Source: Colletotrichum lupini (lineage: Eukaryota > Ascomycota > Sordariomycetes > Glomerellales > Glomerellaceae). From it: a stretch of 64,000 bases of DNA. The notes under the pieces were generated by a model, which made no database searches, was not told where the DNA came from, and was given only the letters and a program-made list of their open reading frames with translations. The DNA is taken from contig NC_064680.1 of assembly GCF_023278565.1 (NCBI RefSeq), positions 3,534,001-3,598,000 on the forward strand, given 5' to 3'. Below, piece after piece: positions 33,944 through 45,033 of this stretch (position 1 is its first letter; each line of letters starts with the position of its first letter). Made by a program: the position numbers and the translations under genes.

Positions 33944-35854
33944 ATGGGAAGCATTAAGACCGAGACATGGGAATTGGCAGCCGCCAAAAAACGAGAGTCA
34001 CTCGCGGCAGCACTCCCCTCAGAATGGCTTGTTCCCAAGAACCTACTTCCTCCGGATTCCCAGGACGACGTCACATCGTGGCCCGAGACTTCGGGCTGGT
34101 TCACAGAGAAAGAGCTCGCCATCACGAACAGTGACGCCGCCGATCTGATCCCCAAGCTCGCATCCGGAGAAATCAAGTCGGTAGAGGTCACAAACGCTTT
34201 CTGCAAGAGGGCCGTTGCCGCTCATCAGTTGGTGAGTACCCCTCCCCTCTCCTCCGCCTGACTCTCTTCACTTGCAGGTGGGCTCTTCACTTGCAGGTGG
34301 GCTCTTCACTCACAAGTAAACTAGACAAACTGCCTTTCTGAAACGTGTTTTGACCGCGCACTCGCAACAGCAAAAGCCAGAGATGAGTACCTCGAGCGCA
34401 CTGGAAAGCCCATCGGGCCCTTCCACGGCTTGCCCATCTCCCTCAAAGACAACTTCAATCTCAAGGGGCTTGATGCCACCGTAGGCTTCGTTTCTCACAT
34501 TGACAACCCCGCCGAGTACGACGCTGCCCTCGCCACGCTGCTGGAGGAGGCCGGCGCCGTCTTTTACGTCAAGACCAACGTGCCGACGGCGATGATGATC
34601 GCGGAATCGGTCAATAATGTCTTTGGCCGGACGGTGAACCCGAGAAACAGGAATCTTACTAGTGGTGGGAGCTCCGGTGGAGAATCTGCGCTTATTTCGT
34701 TCAAGGGCAGTCCGCTTGGTGTCGGAACGGATATCGGTGAGTCTTGGATCACTCCAACTCTGGCTGTTGCTTGAACGAAGGCCGGACGCTAATTCTCTCA
34801 TTCGTGAAGGCGGTTCTCTCCGCATTCCCGCCGCTTGCACCGGCATCTTCACCCTCCGACCATCCTTCGGCCGCTTCCCCACCTTAGGTTGCCGCTCCGG
34901 CATGGGCGGCCAGGAAGCCGTCCAATCTGTCAACGGTCCCATGACCCGAACCATTACCGATCTCGAACTTTACAGCAAAACCGTCGTCAACCAAAAGACC
35001 TGGCTCCACGACCCGCGCTGCGTCCCGATTCCGTGGCGCGAGGTGCAACTTCCTTCGAAGCTGAAAATTGCAGTCATGTGGAACGACGGCATGGTCAGGC
35101 CCACTCCGCCCGTCACACGCGCGCTCAAGGCGACTGTCGAGAAGCTGAAGGCCGCTGGTAGCGAAATCGAAATTGTTGACTGGGAGCCCGTTGACCACAG
35201 GCAGGGGCTGACTCTGTTGGAGCGCATGTTTGTCGCTGACGGCGGTATCTCCATTCAGAAGGAGCTTGAGAAGTCCGGGGAGCCACTCAGGCCCGAAATG
35301 GCGGCGTACGGGACCGCGAAGGAGCTCGGGACGTACGATATGTGGCAGCTTCACCTTGAACGCACCGCGTTCCAGAAGCGATATCTCGACCGGTGGACCG
35401 CGGCTGGGATCGATGCGATTCTGTGCCCCACAACGCCATTTGCGAGTGTGAAGAGCGGAGGCTTCAAGCATGGTGAGTTTAAAGATCATAACTACCTTTA
35501 TGTCTTGTCTTGAGGGATTGTTCTGACCCGTGATCTTACAGTTGGATACACGGGTGTTTACAATGTCCTCGACTACTCTTGCGTTTCCTTCCCGACTGGC
35601 TTGACAGCAGACCAAAGCTTGGATACGCCTCTCGACTCCAAGGAAAAGCCGCTCAGCAAAGACTGTGAGGCTATCCACGCCGAATGTAAGTCACGTTTGT
35701 ATTTCTATAATCAAGGATCAACATGGCTAATGTTTCCTACGCAGACGATGCCGCGACAGTACATGGCATGCCCATCAGCCTGCAATTGGTTGCTCGGCGG
35801 TTGGAAGAAGAGAAGGCGATAGCCATGGTCAAACATGTTCTTAGCGTGATCTGA
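33944..35854 (+). CDS. Amidase signature family enzyme (fungal general amidase/acetamidase type)
   Basis: Five exons join to 538 codons: 33944-34231, 34325-34736, 34810-35472, 35542-35685, 35745-35854. The Ser-cisSer-Lys triad of the family is visible: Lys in LPISLKDNF near residue 135, Ser in TSGGSSGGES near 212, and the nucleophile Ser region in GTDIGGSLRIPAACTG near 234. The C-terminal part (AILCPTTPFAS, YTGVYNVLDYSCVSFPTG, HGMPISLQLVARRLEEEKAI) is standard. The enzymes hydrolyse amides to acid and ammonia, mostly in nitrogen scavenging in the cytosol. ATG 33944 (GSIKTETWELAAAKKRESL) is the family-like start; the open frame further upstream begins only with GTG. Intron 1 contains a duplicated piece with two extra CTTGCAG sites. 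The length is usual for the family. Confidence 0.93.
34262..34316 (+). repeat. Short tandem repeat with spare acceptor sites inside amidase intron 1
   Basis: The unit CTCTTCACTTGCAGGTGGG is present twice in a row, followed by a third partial copy (CTCTTCACTCACAAG). Each full unit contains TTGCAG|GTGGG, that is a good acceptor followed by a donor-like GT. The family-consistent splice uses the later CTAG at 34321-34324. Confidence 0.75.
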
Positions 35855-36036
35855 TACTATCAAGCAAGCTTTGAATAGAAATAATTTTAAGTATCACGGA
35901 TTGTGTGTGTTCTAAATAGTGGTCCACACAAGCCACGAGACCTTCTAACGAGACGAAGTGCGTCCTTCTCTATTATGATACACCTGCAACGCTCATCATT
36001 CGTGTACCCAAGCCGTCTAAATCGTCTTTCACCTTT

Positions 36037-36852
36037 TTATTTCACCGCGTAGCTGACCTTTGACTTCCCTTTACTCCTCGAAATCTTCTTCACGACAGTT
36101 TCCCCGCACAAATCCGTCGTGTCGACATGCGTACCACCGCAAGGATACACCTCGGCGCCCACAATCTCCACAACGCGGAACTTCTCCCCGGGCGGCGCAA
36201 GACTCCGGTCCGGAATCAGCCTCTCGAGCCCCCGCGCCCGGAAATCGTCCTCGTCCCAGAAATCGACCTTGACCGGCATCTTGGCCGCCAAGAACTCATC
36301 CACCTTGCCCTGGATCGGCTCCTTCCATTTCCCATCAATGAGGCCCTGGAACTCGCATGATGCCGAGTCCGGGAAATGCGACGCCTTGAGCTCGTCGAAG
36401 CCCTCGACTTCCTTCTCGAGGAGGTGCCGTACCGCTGCGCCGAGGACGTGTCCTGCTGTGTGGAGGCGGGAGTACAGCAGTCTCTTCTCGACGTCGATGG
36501 CTTGCTCTACCTCGTCGCTCTCTTTAAATACCGCGTCTCCGTTGAAACGTCCGAAATGTAGGACTTGGCCGTCGCGTACGGCGTCCATGCGTACAGAGTT
36601 GACGGCGAAGGAGGAGCCTGCGGTGGCGGTCATGGAGCCGATGTCGGAGGGCTGGCCGCCGCCTTGGGGATGGAAGATTGTTTGTTCCGTCACGACTACG
36701 TGATCTTGGTCGCTTCCATCTTTGAAGAGTCCGCGATTGGCTTCTTCGAGGTCTGCAAAGGGGCGGATGGCGGTGACGATGGTCTTGAGAGTGGTGAGTT
36801 TTGCGTTGTGCTGGAAGGCCAGGTATGTTCTGGCTGCTGCTGTCGATGCCAT
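36037..36852 (-). CDS. AlaX-type alanyl-tRNA editing protein (AARSD1/YNL040W-like)
   Basis: An intronless frame of 271 codons from the ATG at 36852; the frame further upstream starts only with TTG. Residues 59-70 read IFHPQGGGQPSD, matching the FxPxGGGQPxD motif of the AlaRS family. His131 and His135 in SRLHTAGHV and the Cys/His of YPCGGTHVDTT near 245 form the zinc site of the editing (SAD) domain. AlaX proteins free-standing from alanyl-tRNA synthetase hydrolyse Ser- or Gly-mischarged tRNA-Ala in trans; the size fits the AlaX-M/L class. The C-terminus KISRSKGKSKVSYAV is standard for the eukaryotic members. Housekeeping role, cytosolic. Confidence 0.93.
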   Translation of the reverse strand: MASTAAARTYLAFQHNAKLTTLKTIVTAIRPFADLEEANRGLFKDGSDQDHVVVTEQTIFHPQGGGQPSDIGSMTATAGSSFAVNSVRMDAVRDGQVLHFGRFNGDAVFKESDEVEQAIDVEKRLLYSRLHTAGHVLGAAVRHLLEKEVEGFDELKASHFPDSASCEFQGLIDGKWKEPIQGKVDEFLAAKMPVKVDFWDEDDFRARGLERLIPDRSLAPPGEKFRVVEIVGAEVYPCGGTHVDTTDLCGETVVKKISRSKGKSKVSYAVK

Positions 36853-37947
36853 CGTTGTGTCTGTGTCTGTATCTATGTATGAGGCCTTTCTGTTCCGAAG
36901 GCGATCTGAGAATGAAACTGTATGAGACGATTTCAACGTCTGGATAAGCGCCTATGATAGCTCTATAGAACTGGTGAGTAATTGCGATGTCTCTTCTTCT
37001 TGGCTATTCTAAGCGGTTCTATAGCCGGCGGGTTGACATGAAGGGCGCGAGTGATGATGAAATGTGGTCCGAAAGGCACTTTGGTAACATGAGATGGGGC
37101 CTCGGAGCGGCGCGTGCGCGCTCTTTCAAAGCAATTGACAGGGATTGATTTTCTCATCCCCCTAAGAGGGGCTTTAAGAGCCGCCGTCCACTTAACCTCT
37201 TTAAATATTGAGTCAGGTCATCAACTGATTGTAGGTCAAGTAGAACCAACACAAGCTTTGCTGATGAGAAGTGGACGAGCAAACCGGGCACACACTGTAC
37301 TCATACTCCAGAATAACCATTGCGTGATAATTTCTTTGTACATTTTCGGCGGTCGCCGCACCCACGCAGGAAGACACTAGAGACAGTGGCGAGGCACTCT
37401 ATTCTTGCATCCGGCTGCTCACCTTTGAGTTGCTGACTTCGAGTGGTTAGATGAGACCTGGATGTTTTCAGCGTAAGCGGCATGAGCAGCGGTCTGACTT
37501 TGCCCCAGGAAACGCCTTGGCAGCTCAGGCTCCTTGACAATCTACTTACGCGTGATGCCCATTTAGCAATCGCACCACCTGAGCCATGCTAGAATCAGGC
37601 AACTATGAACAAAGCCTAGGTAGCTAAAAACGTTTCTTGTGTGAGTGAAAGCTATGCGCTGTGGAACACAGTTATAGATGAATGTAGCTCATACTTTCGG
37701 AAATCCTGCCCTGCATAAAGATCTTGGAGCGTTGCAAATGTAGTTCGGCGCGTCACTAGCATCTGGCCCGGCTGAAGGCGAATCGATCACAGAGGATTGC
37801 GACAACACTTCATTCGCTACAAAAACTATCTCAATGAATCTCTTGATCATGAATTTCCTTGAGAATTGAATGAAACATTGACAGTTCGAACTTCCAGCCT
37901 GTTACAATCCGTATACGTGTTGTTGGTTCGAACCAATTTTAAGCTAC
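36853..37947. other. Intergenic region, 1.1 kb
   Basis: No gene recognised. The first part is the promoter of the editing protein, with short GT-rich repeats near 36856-36872. A palindrome TTGGTTCGAACCAA at 37924-37937 lies just downstream of the stop codon of the secreted-protein gene. Confidence 0.4.
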
Positions 37948-38717
37948 TCAGCCATGATTGCCTCCTTTCGATGCCTTAGATGCCTTCGATGCCTTCGATG
38001 CCTTCGAATTGGCGGATTCGACTGAATGCCACGAGTTCAGGGAATTCTTGCCGTTTTCACCTATGTCGCCTCTGTCCATACGCAGGTGATTCAAATCGTG
38101 CTGATAATCATTCTCTTTACTATTGACTTCGCCTCGTGATGCCCTTGAGCCTGGGAGATTTGGCGCATTTCGCTGTTTTTCTTTTAGCTCCTTGCTCTGT
38201 TGGGAGCGGTGAGAGTTTAAGGAGTCCTGGCAACCTGTACCACATTGTTTGGCATTGGCTCTGTCGAGGTTGTTAATGTATTTTGCGTCGTCTGGTCGTA
38301 GTTGATCTCTATGAAACTTCTTGTCGTCGGCCTTTAATTCAGCTTTCGTCGGCTTCTTGTTTGCTCTTGGGACGATTGAGAGATCATTATTGGGAGAGAC
38401 GTGAGTGATCTCCTTGTCATAGTGCTGGATGGGCAACCCGGCATCTTCGGTGTCTAAGCCGAGGACATCAACCACAGCCTCATCCCTAGTTTGAAGGTCG
38501 GGCTGATCTGTGACCAACATATCAGAATCAGTTGGAAAGGTCTTGAGGCTTCTTCAACTTTACCTTCTTCCCCTACTTTGATTTTGATATTGTTCGTGTG
38601 CATGCCATTTCTGAATGATGGCGCCGAGGCGTAGGAGAGATCGGAGGAGACGACGATGGGATGTGCGGCTACAGAGGCTGCAAGGGTCTCCAAGAGGACG
38701 ATAATGACGAAGTACAT
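37948..38717 (-). CDS. Small secreted protein, no known family, KAS-repeat C-terminus
   Basis: Two exons (38717-38564 and 38507-37948) join through a 56-nt intron with GTAAAG and CACAG to give 237 codons. The N-terminus MYFVIIVLLETLAASVAAHP is a clear signal peptide with likely cleavage after VAA. The mature part is hydrophilic, rich in Asp, Lys, Asn and Ser, with only two Cys (QCGTGCQD), so it is probably disordered. The end repeats the tripeptide Ser-Lys-Ala four times before GGNHG, coded by near-identical 9-bp units. No domain is recognised. In plant-associated fungi such genes are often effector candidates, but nothing here proves a host role; a cell-wall or matrix protein is also possible. 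It lies about 500 bp from a solo LTR. Confidence 0.7.
37966..38005 (-). repeat. 9-bp tandem repeat coding Ser-Lys-Ala units
   Basis: On the plus strand GATGCCTTC/A recurs four times. The repeats keep frame, so copy-number change would alter the length of the protein tail without breaking it. Confidence 0.8.
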
Positions 38718-39218
38718 GTTGTGCAACTGGCTTTCACCTGGTCGTAGGATAAGAATGTAAGGCAGCGGAGTGCTAAGGTGACTTGCAGAGATAAAGGATT
38801 AACACGATGTCTTCAAGTGGGCTTAATGCTGCTTAAATTTGTTACGCAGAACTTTCTTTCAGTTTGGGAAAAGATAGCTTCCAGTTGTGGCATGACTCGC
38901 TCTCATTCGAGCGTGGAAAGTATCGACTCAAAGAACAGTTAAACATCCGGTTAAGATTTATATTAGCGCCGATATTGAGTTAAGCTAGAGCTTTTGTGTT
39001 GTTCCTTACTAGATAGAGTTAAGCAATAGAAGTGAGGCTAACATGCGGCATTTCTAACGAGCGATACTTGCTAAACTAGAATTTTTAGAAAGGAAACTAA
39101 TTTTCTAGCAAGCTTTCAGGGCAGTTGTGGTTGCGAGATTGGTCTGCGCTTTTCGAGATCGAAGCCTTGAGGGATGAGCTGTTTGAGAAATCCATAGAAG
39201 TTAAGATAGGCAAATTAC
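38718..39218. other. Intergenic: upstream of the secreted-protein gene
   Basis: Contains the likely promoter. No ORF or repeat recognised before the solo LTR duplication at 39219. Confidence 0.4.
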
Positions 39219-39223
39219 CCCTC

Positions 39224-39428
39224 TGTTGGTATCCCTATTACAGGGTAGTTGGTTCGAACCGTAGTTGACGAAGAGATCAATTGAACTATATGAATATCTG
39301 CGTAGTAGGTGTAAAAAGGAGGTTCCAACCGTAGGTTGGGCTGGCTACGATAATCGTACATAGGGCCCCCAATTGGCCCCTGCGCAGTCGGCTGTATGCC
39401 GCGGTCGAATTGGACTTCCAATCCGACA
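39224..39428 (-). repeat. Solo LTR of family A, nearly unmutated
   Basis: 205 bp, TGTTGG to CCGACA, flanked by a perfect duplication CCCTC (39219-39223 and 39429-39433). It is the least RIPed of the four family A LTRs and can serve as reference for the others. Recombination between the two LTRs of a complete insertion would leave exactly this. The strand is given by comparison with the coding strand of copy 2. Confidence 0.93.
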
Positions 39429-39433
39429 CCCTC

Positions 39434-41287
39434 TCCAACCCATGGTTCACCAATGATCCTCGTTAACTCAATTCCTCGCAGTACACGTACGCTCCTAAGC
39501 AGTCGGCACCTTAAAATTCACAAAATCCCTGCCCTCACTCCGCACGCCATCAATACCATCACAGACGAGCGAAGACACACCGCGTGAAGTGTGACGCGGC
39601 CGGCAACTTTGTAAATGGCCAGATAACGAGCCGATAAACCGCACTGTGTGCTCCTCAATGATATTTTGGAGCTTAGATGTCGCTGTGGCGGGGTGTTTGG
39701 ATGTACTGGGAAGAGTGTGCGCTTAGATCTGCGATTTGAACCTCATACTTTCACCACGTCGCAAATAGGGACAGGATATTAAACTTATGCCTGTCTACAG
39801 ATTCGTAAGTGCACCTGGAACTCTTGGTCGGCCGTCGAAAACCGGCCGTCGAAAATTCAGATCAGTATTAAGGCTCGAAATTTTACTTTAAGGCTTACAA
39901 GCCTTATTATGATATAAGCTGTGGGCTTCTGATTCTTGCATGATGCTGAGTTTACGCGCACTTTTGCGGAAATGCCCCTAACAATGGCTGCTTCCCAAAT
40001 ACTGCATTTCAATGTATGCACCTAGTAAGGTCTCTGAAGCCCAAATGTCGCTGGTTCAATTCCAGTTACCGGCACACAAGATCCTTGGTTCATGAATCTG
40101 TGGCAAGTAAAGGGAGGCGGAAAATCTGGCCGAAGCTTAATGGGAGAGTGGCAGAAAGATTGAGACGATCATGATGCCGACCACCTCACCAATAACAACA
40201 CCCTTGGTGAAGAATCCGACATGATTGTTCTTTTGGCTACATTCGTAACATGATCACCAAGCGACCCAATCTTACTCCGGCAGGACCTCACACGGACTGA
40301 ATACAACGGCAAGCCCACCGTAGTACTGGCTGCAGCATACTTTAGGCAGAAGAGGAAACGTCGGAAACGTGAGAGCGGTGGATATCAAACTGGAAGACGA
40401 CCAGAGATTTTGTTAAAGCGCCCAATCCCGTCTCGACGGAAATCGCGGATTTAGAACAAAAGTCCACATCCACGGCCCCATTGTTGGGGAGAAAAGAGGA
40501 AAGTTCGGGCATTCAATGACTTGAGTTCAATCTAACGGTACAGGGCTGCCCAAAGACCCTTTCAAAGGCGGGCACTAATCACTTTTGCTGGTGGACGTGA
40601 CACAGCTGACCCAGCTTTGGTGTCCAATTGCCGGTGTTGGCCTTGCTGGTAGAAGCTACTGGAATGTTCTCAGTCAGCTTGAGCTCCTTCCTGATTATCA
40701 CCGGCTTCGCATTTCCATGGAATGACCCATGACTGACTGTTGAGCCAGAATAAACCAGGAAGCAGATCATGATGGCCACACGTGGTTGGTCGAGCCAAGA
40801 ATTGCCGCGGAGGCAGAGCGACAGGTTCTTTCAAGATTTGTGACCCCTTCCAGAGGAAGAGAAAGACACGCTCCGCCGATAAGCCTATGTATGTACTTCC
40901 ATATTCTACATCATCGAATCGCTTAACGCCCGAGTGACGTATGATTTGGTTTCGCGGAAAGGCGCGGGCTTGGCTACGCAAGTCCAATCGAAAGAGGAAA
41001 TTGGATCTCAAACTACATGTACGTCTCAGCATGCGGAACTCATAATAAGATCAGGTTGATGCTTCGATGCTGAGAGTGGTCCTGTGTTTCTGTTCCACAA
41101 CACATGTGGCCAACTTTTCATCGGCATGGGCCGAGTACAGCATTTGTTCCACCATCCAAGAAGTGGCTCATGAACCAAGGGACGACCGCCCTGAGTACAT
41201 ATACTGCAGACGATGCCCGAGCATACTATTCACCACTATTGCCAGGAATCTCACAAGCACGTTCACCGCAAGAAAACGGCCGTAAAA
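39434..41287. other. Gene-poor stretch, 1.9 kb
   Basis: Ordinary composition, but no frame looks like a gene. The minus-strand frame at 40670-41032 has no domain and no splice context. A short inverted/direct GGCCGTCGAAAA duplication lies near 39828-39855, and a tRNA-like 3' half lies near 40033-40077. It could be decayed genic DNA. Confidence 0.4.
40033..40077 (+). other. tRNA-like 3' half (possibly tRNA-Phe remnant)
   Basis: CTGAAGC resembles an anticodon loop with GAA. It is followed by a variable loop, a T arm CTGG-TTCAATT-CCAG with perfect stem and canonical B box GGTTCAATTCC, then TACCGGCA as an acceptor 3' side. No matching 5' half or A box is found in the expected place, so it is a fragment, not a working gene. 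Confidence 0.35.
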
Positions 41288-42113
41288 ATGCCACAATCCA
41301 AACGGACAGTACAATCAGATGAAGGTAATGTTGTCTTCCCGAGTATTAAGCCTCACCAACGTTGACATTTCTTAAGTTTGGGCTAGTCTCATCACAAATA
41401 TGAGTTACCTCCCCGGGCTTCTGACCTTACATCATTCCCTCCTGGCCTCGGATACAAATTACCCCTTCATCGCTCTTCACACAGACTGCTTTCCCGAGGA
41501 GGGCCGCGCCGCCATTGCTGCCAGAGGGATCCCCCTCCAACGGGTTCCACGGCTAAGCCCCTCGAACACAAGAGACTACTCAAGCGAGCCACGTTTTGAA
41601 GACACATGGATCAAACTGACCGTCTTCTCTCTCACCGCATACAGCCGAGTCGTCCTCCTAGACTGCGACATGCTAGTGCGCAAGAACATGGACGAGTTGA
41701 TGCTGCTGCCACTGAATCCCGCCGGCACCACCATCACTACCGGCACAAAGGTCTTCGCTGCCGGTCACGCGTGCACCTGCAACCCTCTCAAGAAGCCTCA
41801 CTACCCGGTCAGCTGGGTCCCGGCCAATTGTCCGTTTACGTCTCACCACGCCGACCCTGATGCAGCCCAGACCAACGGCAAGGATCTTACTCAGCAGCCA
41901 CTTGGGCTTCTAAACAGCGGTCTTCTCGTCGTGATCCCCTCCAAAGGTCAGTACGAGGCGATAGTAGACTGTGTCAAGACCGCACCTGCAGAGTGGGTAT
42001 TCCCTGACCAGGACCTCCTCGCCAATCTGTTTCGTGGACGATGGGTGGGGTTGCCCTACGTTTACAACGCACTGAAGACGCTGAGATGGAACGGCGTGCA
42101 CGATGCTATTTAG
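41288..42113 (+). CDS. GT8-family glycosyltransferase (glycogenin/galactinol-synthase-like), C-terminally truncated
   Basis: A 37-nt first exon (41288-41324) and exon 2 (41377-42113) are joined through a 52-nt intron (GTAATG..TTAAG), giving MPQSKRTVQSDE then VWASLITNMSYLPGLLTL. Family landmarks follow: EPRFEDTWIKLTVFSLTAYSRVVLLDCDML with the DxD metal-binding motif, FAAGHACTCNPLKKPHYP, LLNSGLLVV, FPDQDLLANLFRGRW and YVYNALKTLRWNGVHDAI. These enzymes use a UDP-sugar and Mn2+. In relatives HDAI continues with Trp-Arg-Asp-Asp/Glu and VKNIHYI. Here the Trp codon is TAG. After it RDEE is still readable and, one base out of frame, VKNIHYI. Thus there are a nonsense change and a frameshift near the end, about 50 bp before the AT-rich block. 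The domain may still fold; it may equally be a pseudogene. Confidence 0.8.
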
Positions 42114-43493
42114 AGGGACGAGGAGGGTCAAGAACATTCACTACATCCCAGCGCTTATACCCATTCAAATCAATCAAATAAATAAGTTAAACAAACAGTC
42201 AAATATAGGAATTTTAGTAAGTTAAATAATTAAATATTATAAGGCCCTATATTTAACGTATTTAATTAAATATAAAGTTGTTTAAAAAAAAGAAAATCCG
42301 GGGCCGGGCTAATTAAAAATTAATATTCCTAACTATATTTTATAAAAGTTTATAATTAAAAATATAAATACCTAGAGCAGGATTCGAACCTACGACTCTT
42401 TATTTATAAATATAAGTTTAGTATTATATTACTTAATTAAATAGATTATTAATAATTATTATAAAAAAGAAAGCCTAAGTATTATAGAGCCCTAAATTTA
42501 GTATTTTATTATATTTAAAAATCTAAGAAACTTTTAGTACCCCTTTTTTTTAATATTAATAAAACTAACGAAGTTACGTACTACTACTTTTAACTCTTTA
42601 TAACTATTATAATTATTATTAAAATTAATTAAATTATATATTAATTAATTTATTATATTATAATTAATTAATTAGTAATAAGTTATATAATCTTTAGTAC
42701 GTAGCTACTATTTCGGATTACCTTATAGTTATAAACCTTAATTAATACTAACTTCGTATTATTAACTAATCTTAATAATTATAATAGCCTCCTTGCTTTT
42801 TTAAAAATAATTTAAAAAGGGAGGACTTTTATTAATAATAATTTAATATTATAAAAGGGTATAAAGCTAAGGAAGTTATAAATCCGCTTAGAGGGGGTCT
42901 TTATTTAAAAAATCTATAATAAAAATAGTGAAAATAAAGTCTTTTAGTTTTATTATTACTATAATAAAATAAGTATTATTACTTACTTTAAAGTAGTAAT
43001 TATAAGCTTAGTAACGGCTTATTTAAAATTAAAATACTAAGTAATAAATCTAAGCTTTAGTAAGTTATTATATTTATTAAAATCCTCTAAGTACGACTTT
43101 ATACTAAGAAAACGAAAACTTATTATTATAGCTAGCTAGTCGTAATAAGTATATTAATAAAAATTAAAGCCACGAGTACTAAGTAAGTAGTATCGTAATT
43201 ATAAATAGCTTCTCTAAAGCTATATTTATAAATCGTAAAATAAGTAAGGCTTCGGTAATAAATCGTAGTTTTATTAAAAAGGGTTCTTAGTAAAGATAAC
43301 TAAAAGCGATTATAAAATCTAATACTAAGTTAATTATTAAAGAAGTTATAAAAAGTCTATTCTTAAGCTTAGCTTAAGTCTATAATATATATAGATTTAT
43401 TTATAAATATATCCTTTATTAATAATTACTCTTATTCGTTAAGTAATTACTTAGTAAATATTAATAAGTAATTACTTAGAGTAATTATAATAG
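42114..43493. other. Start of the RIP-saturated block, unassigned
   Basis: From about 42165 the sequence turns very AT-rich with CpA/TpG nearly gone. It contains one GC-richer scrap (TCCGGGGCCGGGC near 42297-42309) and a tRNA-like sequence. It is the left flank into which the Mutator-like element inserted. No coding remnant recognised. Confidence 0.5.
42371..42445 (-). other. Degenerate tRNA-like sequence
   Basis: The minus strand has a perfect T arm GTAGG-TTCGAAT-CCTGC with canonical B box GGTTCGAATCC, a GAGTC variable loop and a 3' acceptor side TCTAGGT-A. Upstream AGTA..TACT can pair as a D stem. The anticodon arm would need an 8-base loop and the acceptor pairs only partly. It looks like a tRNA gene or tRNA-derived repeat damaged by RIP; the surviving CpA and CpG bases stand out in this region. 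Confidence 0.4.
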
Positions 43494-43581
43494 GAATTAA
43501 TATACCGGCGTCGCAAATTAATATATTAGCGTCGCTCTTATACTAGCGTCGCTATTCTACCTTTTAATTAGTTTAAAAAAA
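43494..43581 (+). repeat. Left terminal inverted repeat of the MULE
   Basis: 88 bp pairing with 46836-46923. About seven differences are seen by eye, all C/T or G/A transitions. It contains two copies of the 10-mer TAGCGTCGCT. Confidence 0.9.
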
Positions 43582-45033
43582 TTTATTAATATAGTTAGAT
43601 TTTACTAAATACTTATAAAGTATCCTAAGCCTTTATTCCTTTACTTCTTTTATACTTAAGTTATATTATTAAGCCTCGAAATCTAACTTATAATATTTAT
43701 TTATAATAACTTTTATAATTAGAGTTAGAAACGTTCTCTAAGGCTAATTTTAAAATAATACCCTTACTAAGAGACTTCTTTTTTTATAAAAACGACTATT
43801 AATTAATTATAACTTCTTATTATTATCTAACTAATTATTATTATCTCTTTTTTTAAAGAATAGCTGCCCTAGTATTAACTAAATTTATAAAATTAGTAAT
43901 TTTAAAAAGTAGCGCGACCTTATTACTAAGCTCTTAGTTAGTATATTATAAAATACGTAACTTCTTATAAATAATTACTTTAGTATAGAGCTTATATTAT
44001 ACCTTACTTATTATTTCCCTAAAAGAATAATAAAAACCTAGCGGACTACTTTTTTATGACTTTTTTTAAAATATAACCCCTCTCTCCCTAATAAATAGTC
44101 CTAGTAACCTAAGTATTTTATAATAGAGTAGTTTAATAATACTCTTTAGCTTATTAAATAGGTTATTAAAACTAATTAATAATTAATAATAGTACTACTC
44201 CGATAATAAGAATATATTTATTAATAATAATAAATATAGGGTCCCTAAGTTAACTTATTACTCTATTTACTCCTATAACTATCCTTTACTTAAAGTAAAG
44301 CGTTTTTTTAAACTATAGCCTCTTATTATATTCTAAGTAACTAATCCTCCTCTCTTTTTATAACTAAAATCCTAAACTTACCGATTCTTAACGATTTAAA
44401 ATAAACCTATAATACCCTTTTTAATTAAGTTAATAACTTTATAAGAGCTAATAAATTTAGTATTATAAAACGGAATAAGTATAAAGCTTAAGGTCGAATT
44501 ATTTAATATACTATTTAATATAATCGTTTTAATAAGCCTAGGCCTATATTAAGCACTAGTATTTAATAGCGTAAGTTTTATAAATATAATTATAAATAAT
44601 AAGTTATTACCGAGGCTTATAAGGAGGATAAGTAGTTATTATATTATTATTTAAACCCCTAGTATAATTAATATAATTATAGCTCTAGTTTTAAAACTTT
44701 TACGTACTTTTTATATTATAAGCTTATTAAAGTAATTAAGGATATTATTAAAACTATAAGCTAACGAGTTAAGATTCGGGCTTATAATATATATATTATT
44801 ATTTAAAAATAGTTCTTAGAGTTCTTATTTATTTAATAAGATATTTATAACACTAGGGCTCGTATAAACTAAGAAAAAGTAGCTAAATACTTACTAATTA
44901 TAGCGTTAATTAAGTTATTTAATAAGCGAAATATCTTATATATAATAAAATAGGTAGATAACGAGCTAAACTACTGTATTAGCCTTATTTAGACCTTTTT
45001 TTACTATTTTTAAATATAAAAGCGATTCCCTAA

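Noticed and set aside
34310..35678. Long minus-strand frames over the amidase
   Set aside because: Shadows of the amidase exons; they ignore its introns and carry no domain.
37924..37937. Palindrome TTGGTTCGAACCAA, similar to GGTTCGAACC inside the family A LTR
   Set aside because: The shared part is only about 12 bases and no other LTR sequence lies around it, so an LTR remnant is not supported.
40670..41032. 120-codon minus-strand frame
   Set aside because: No domain, no good start context, and unlike coding sequence of neighbouring genes.
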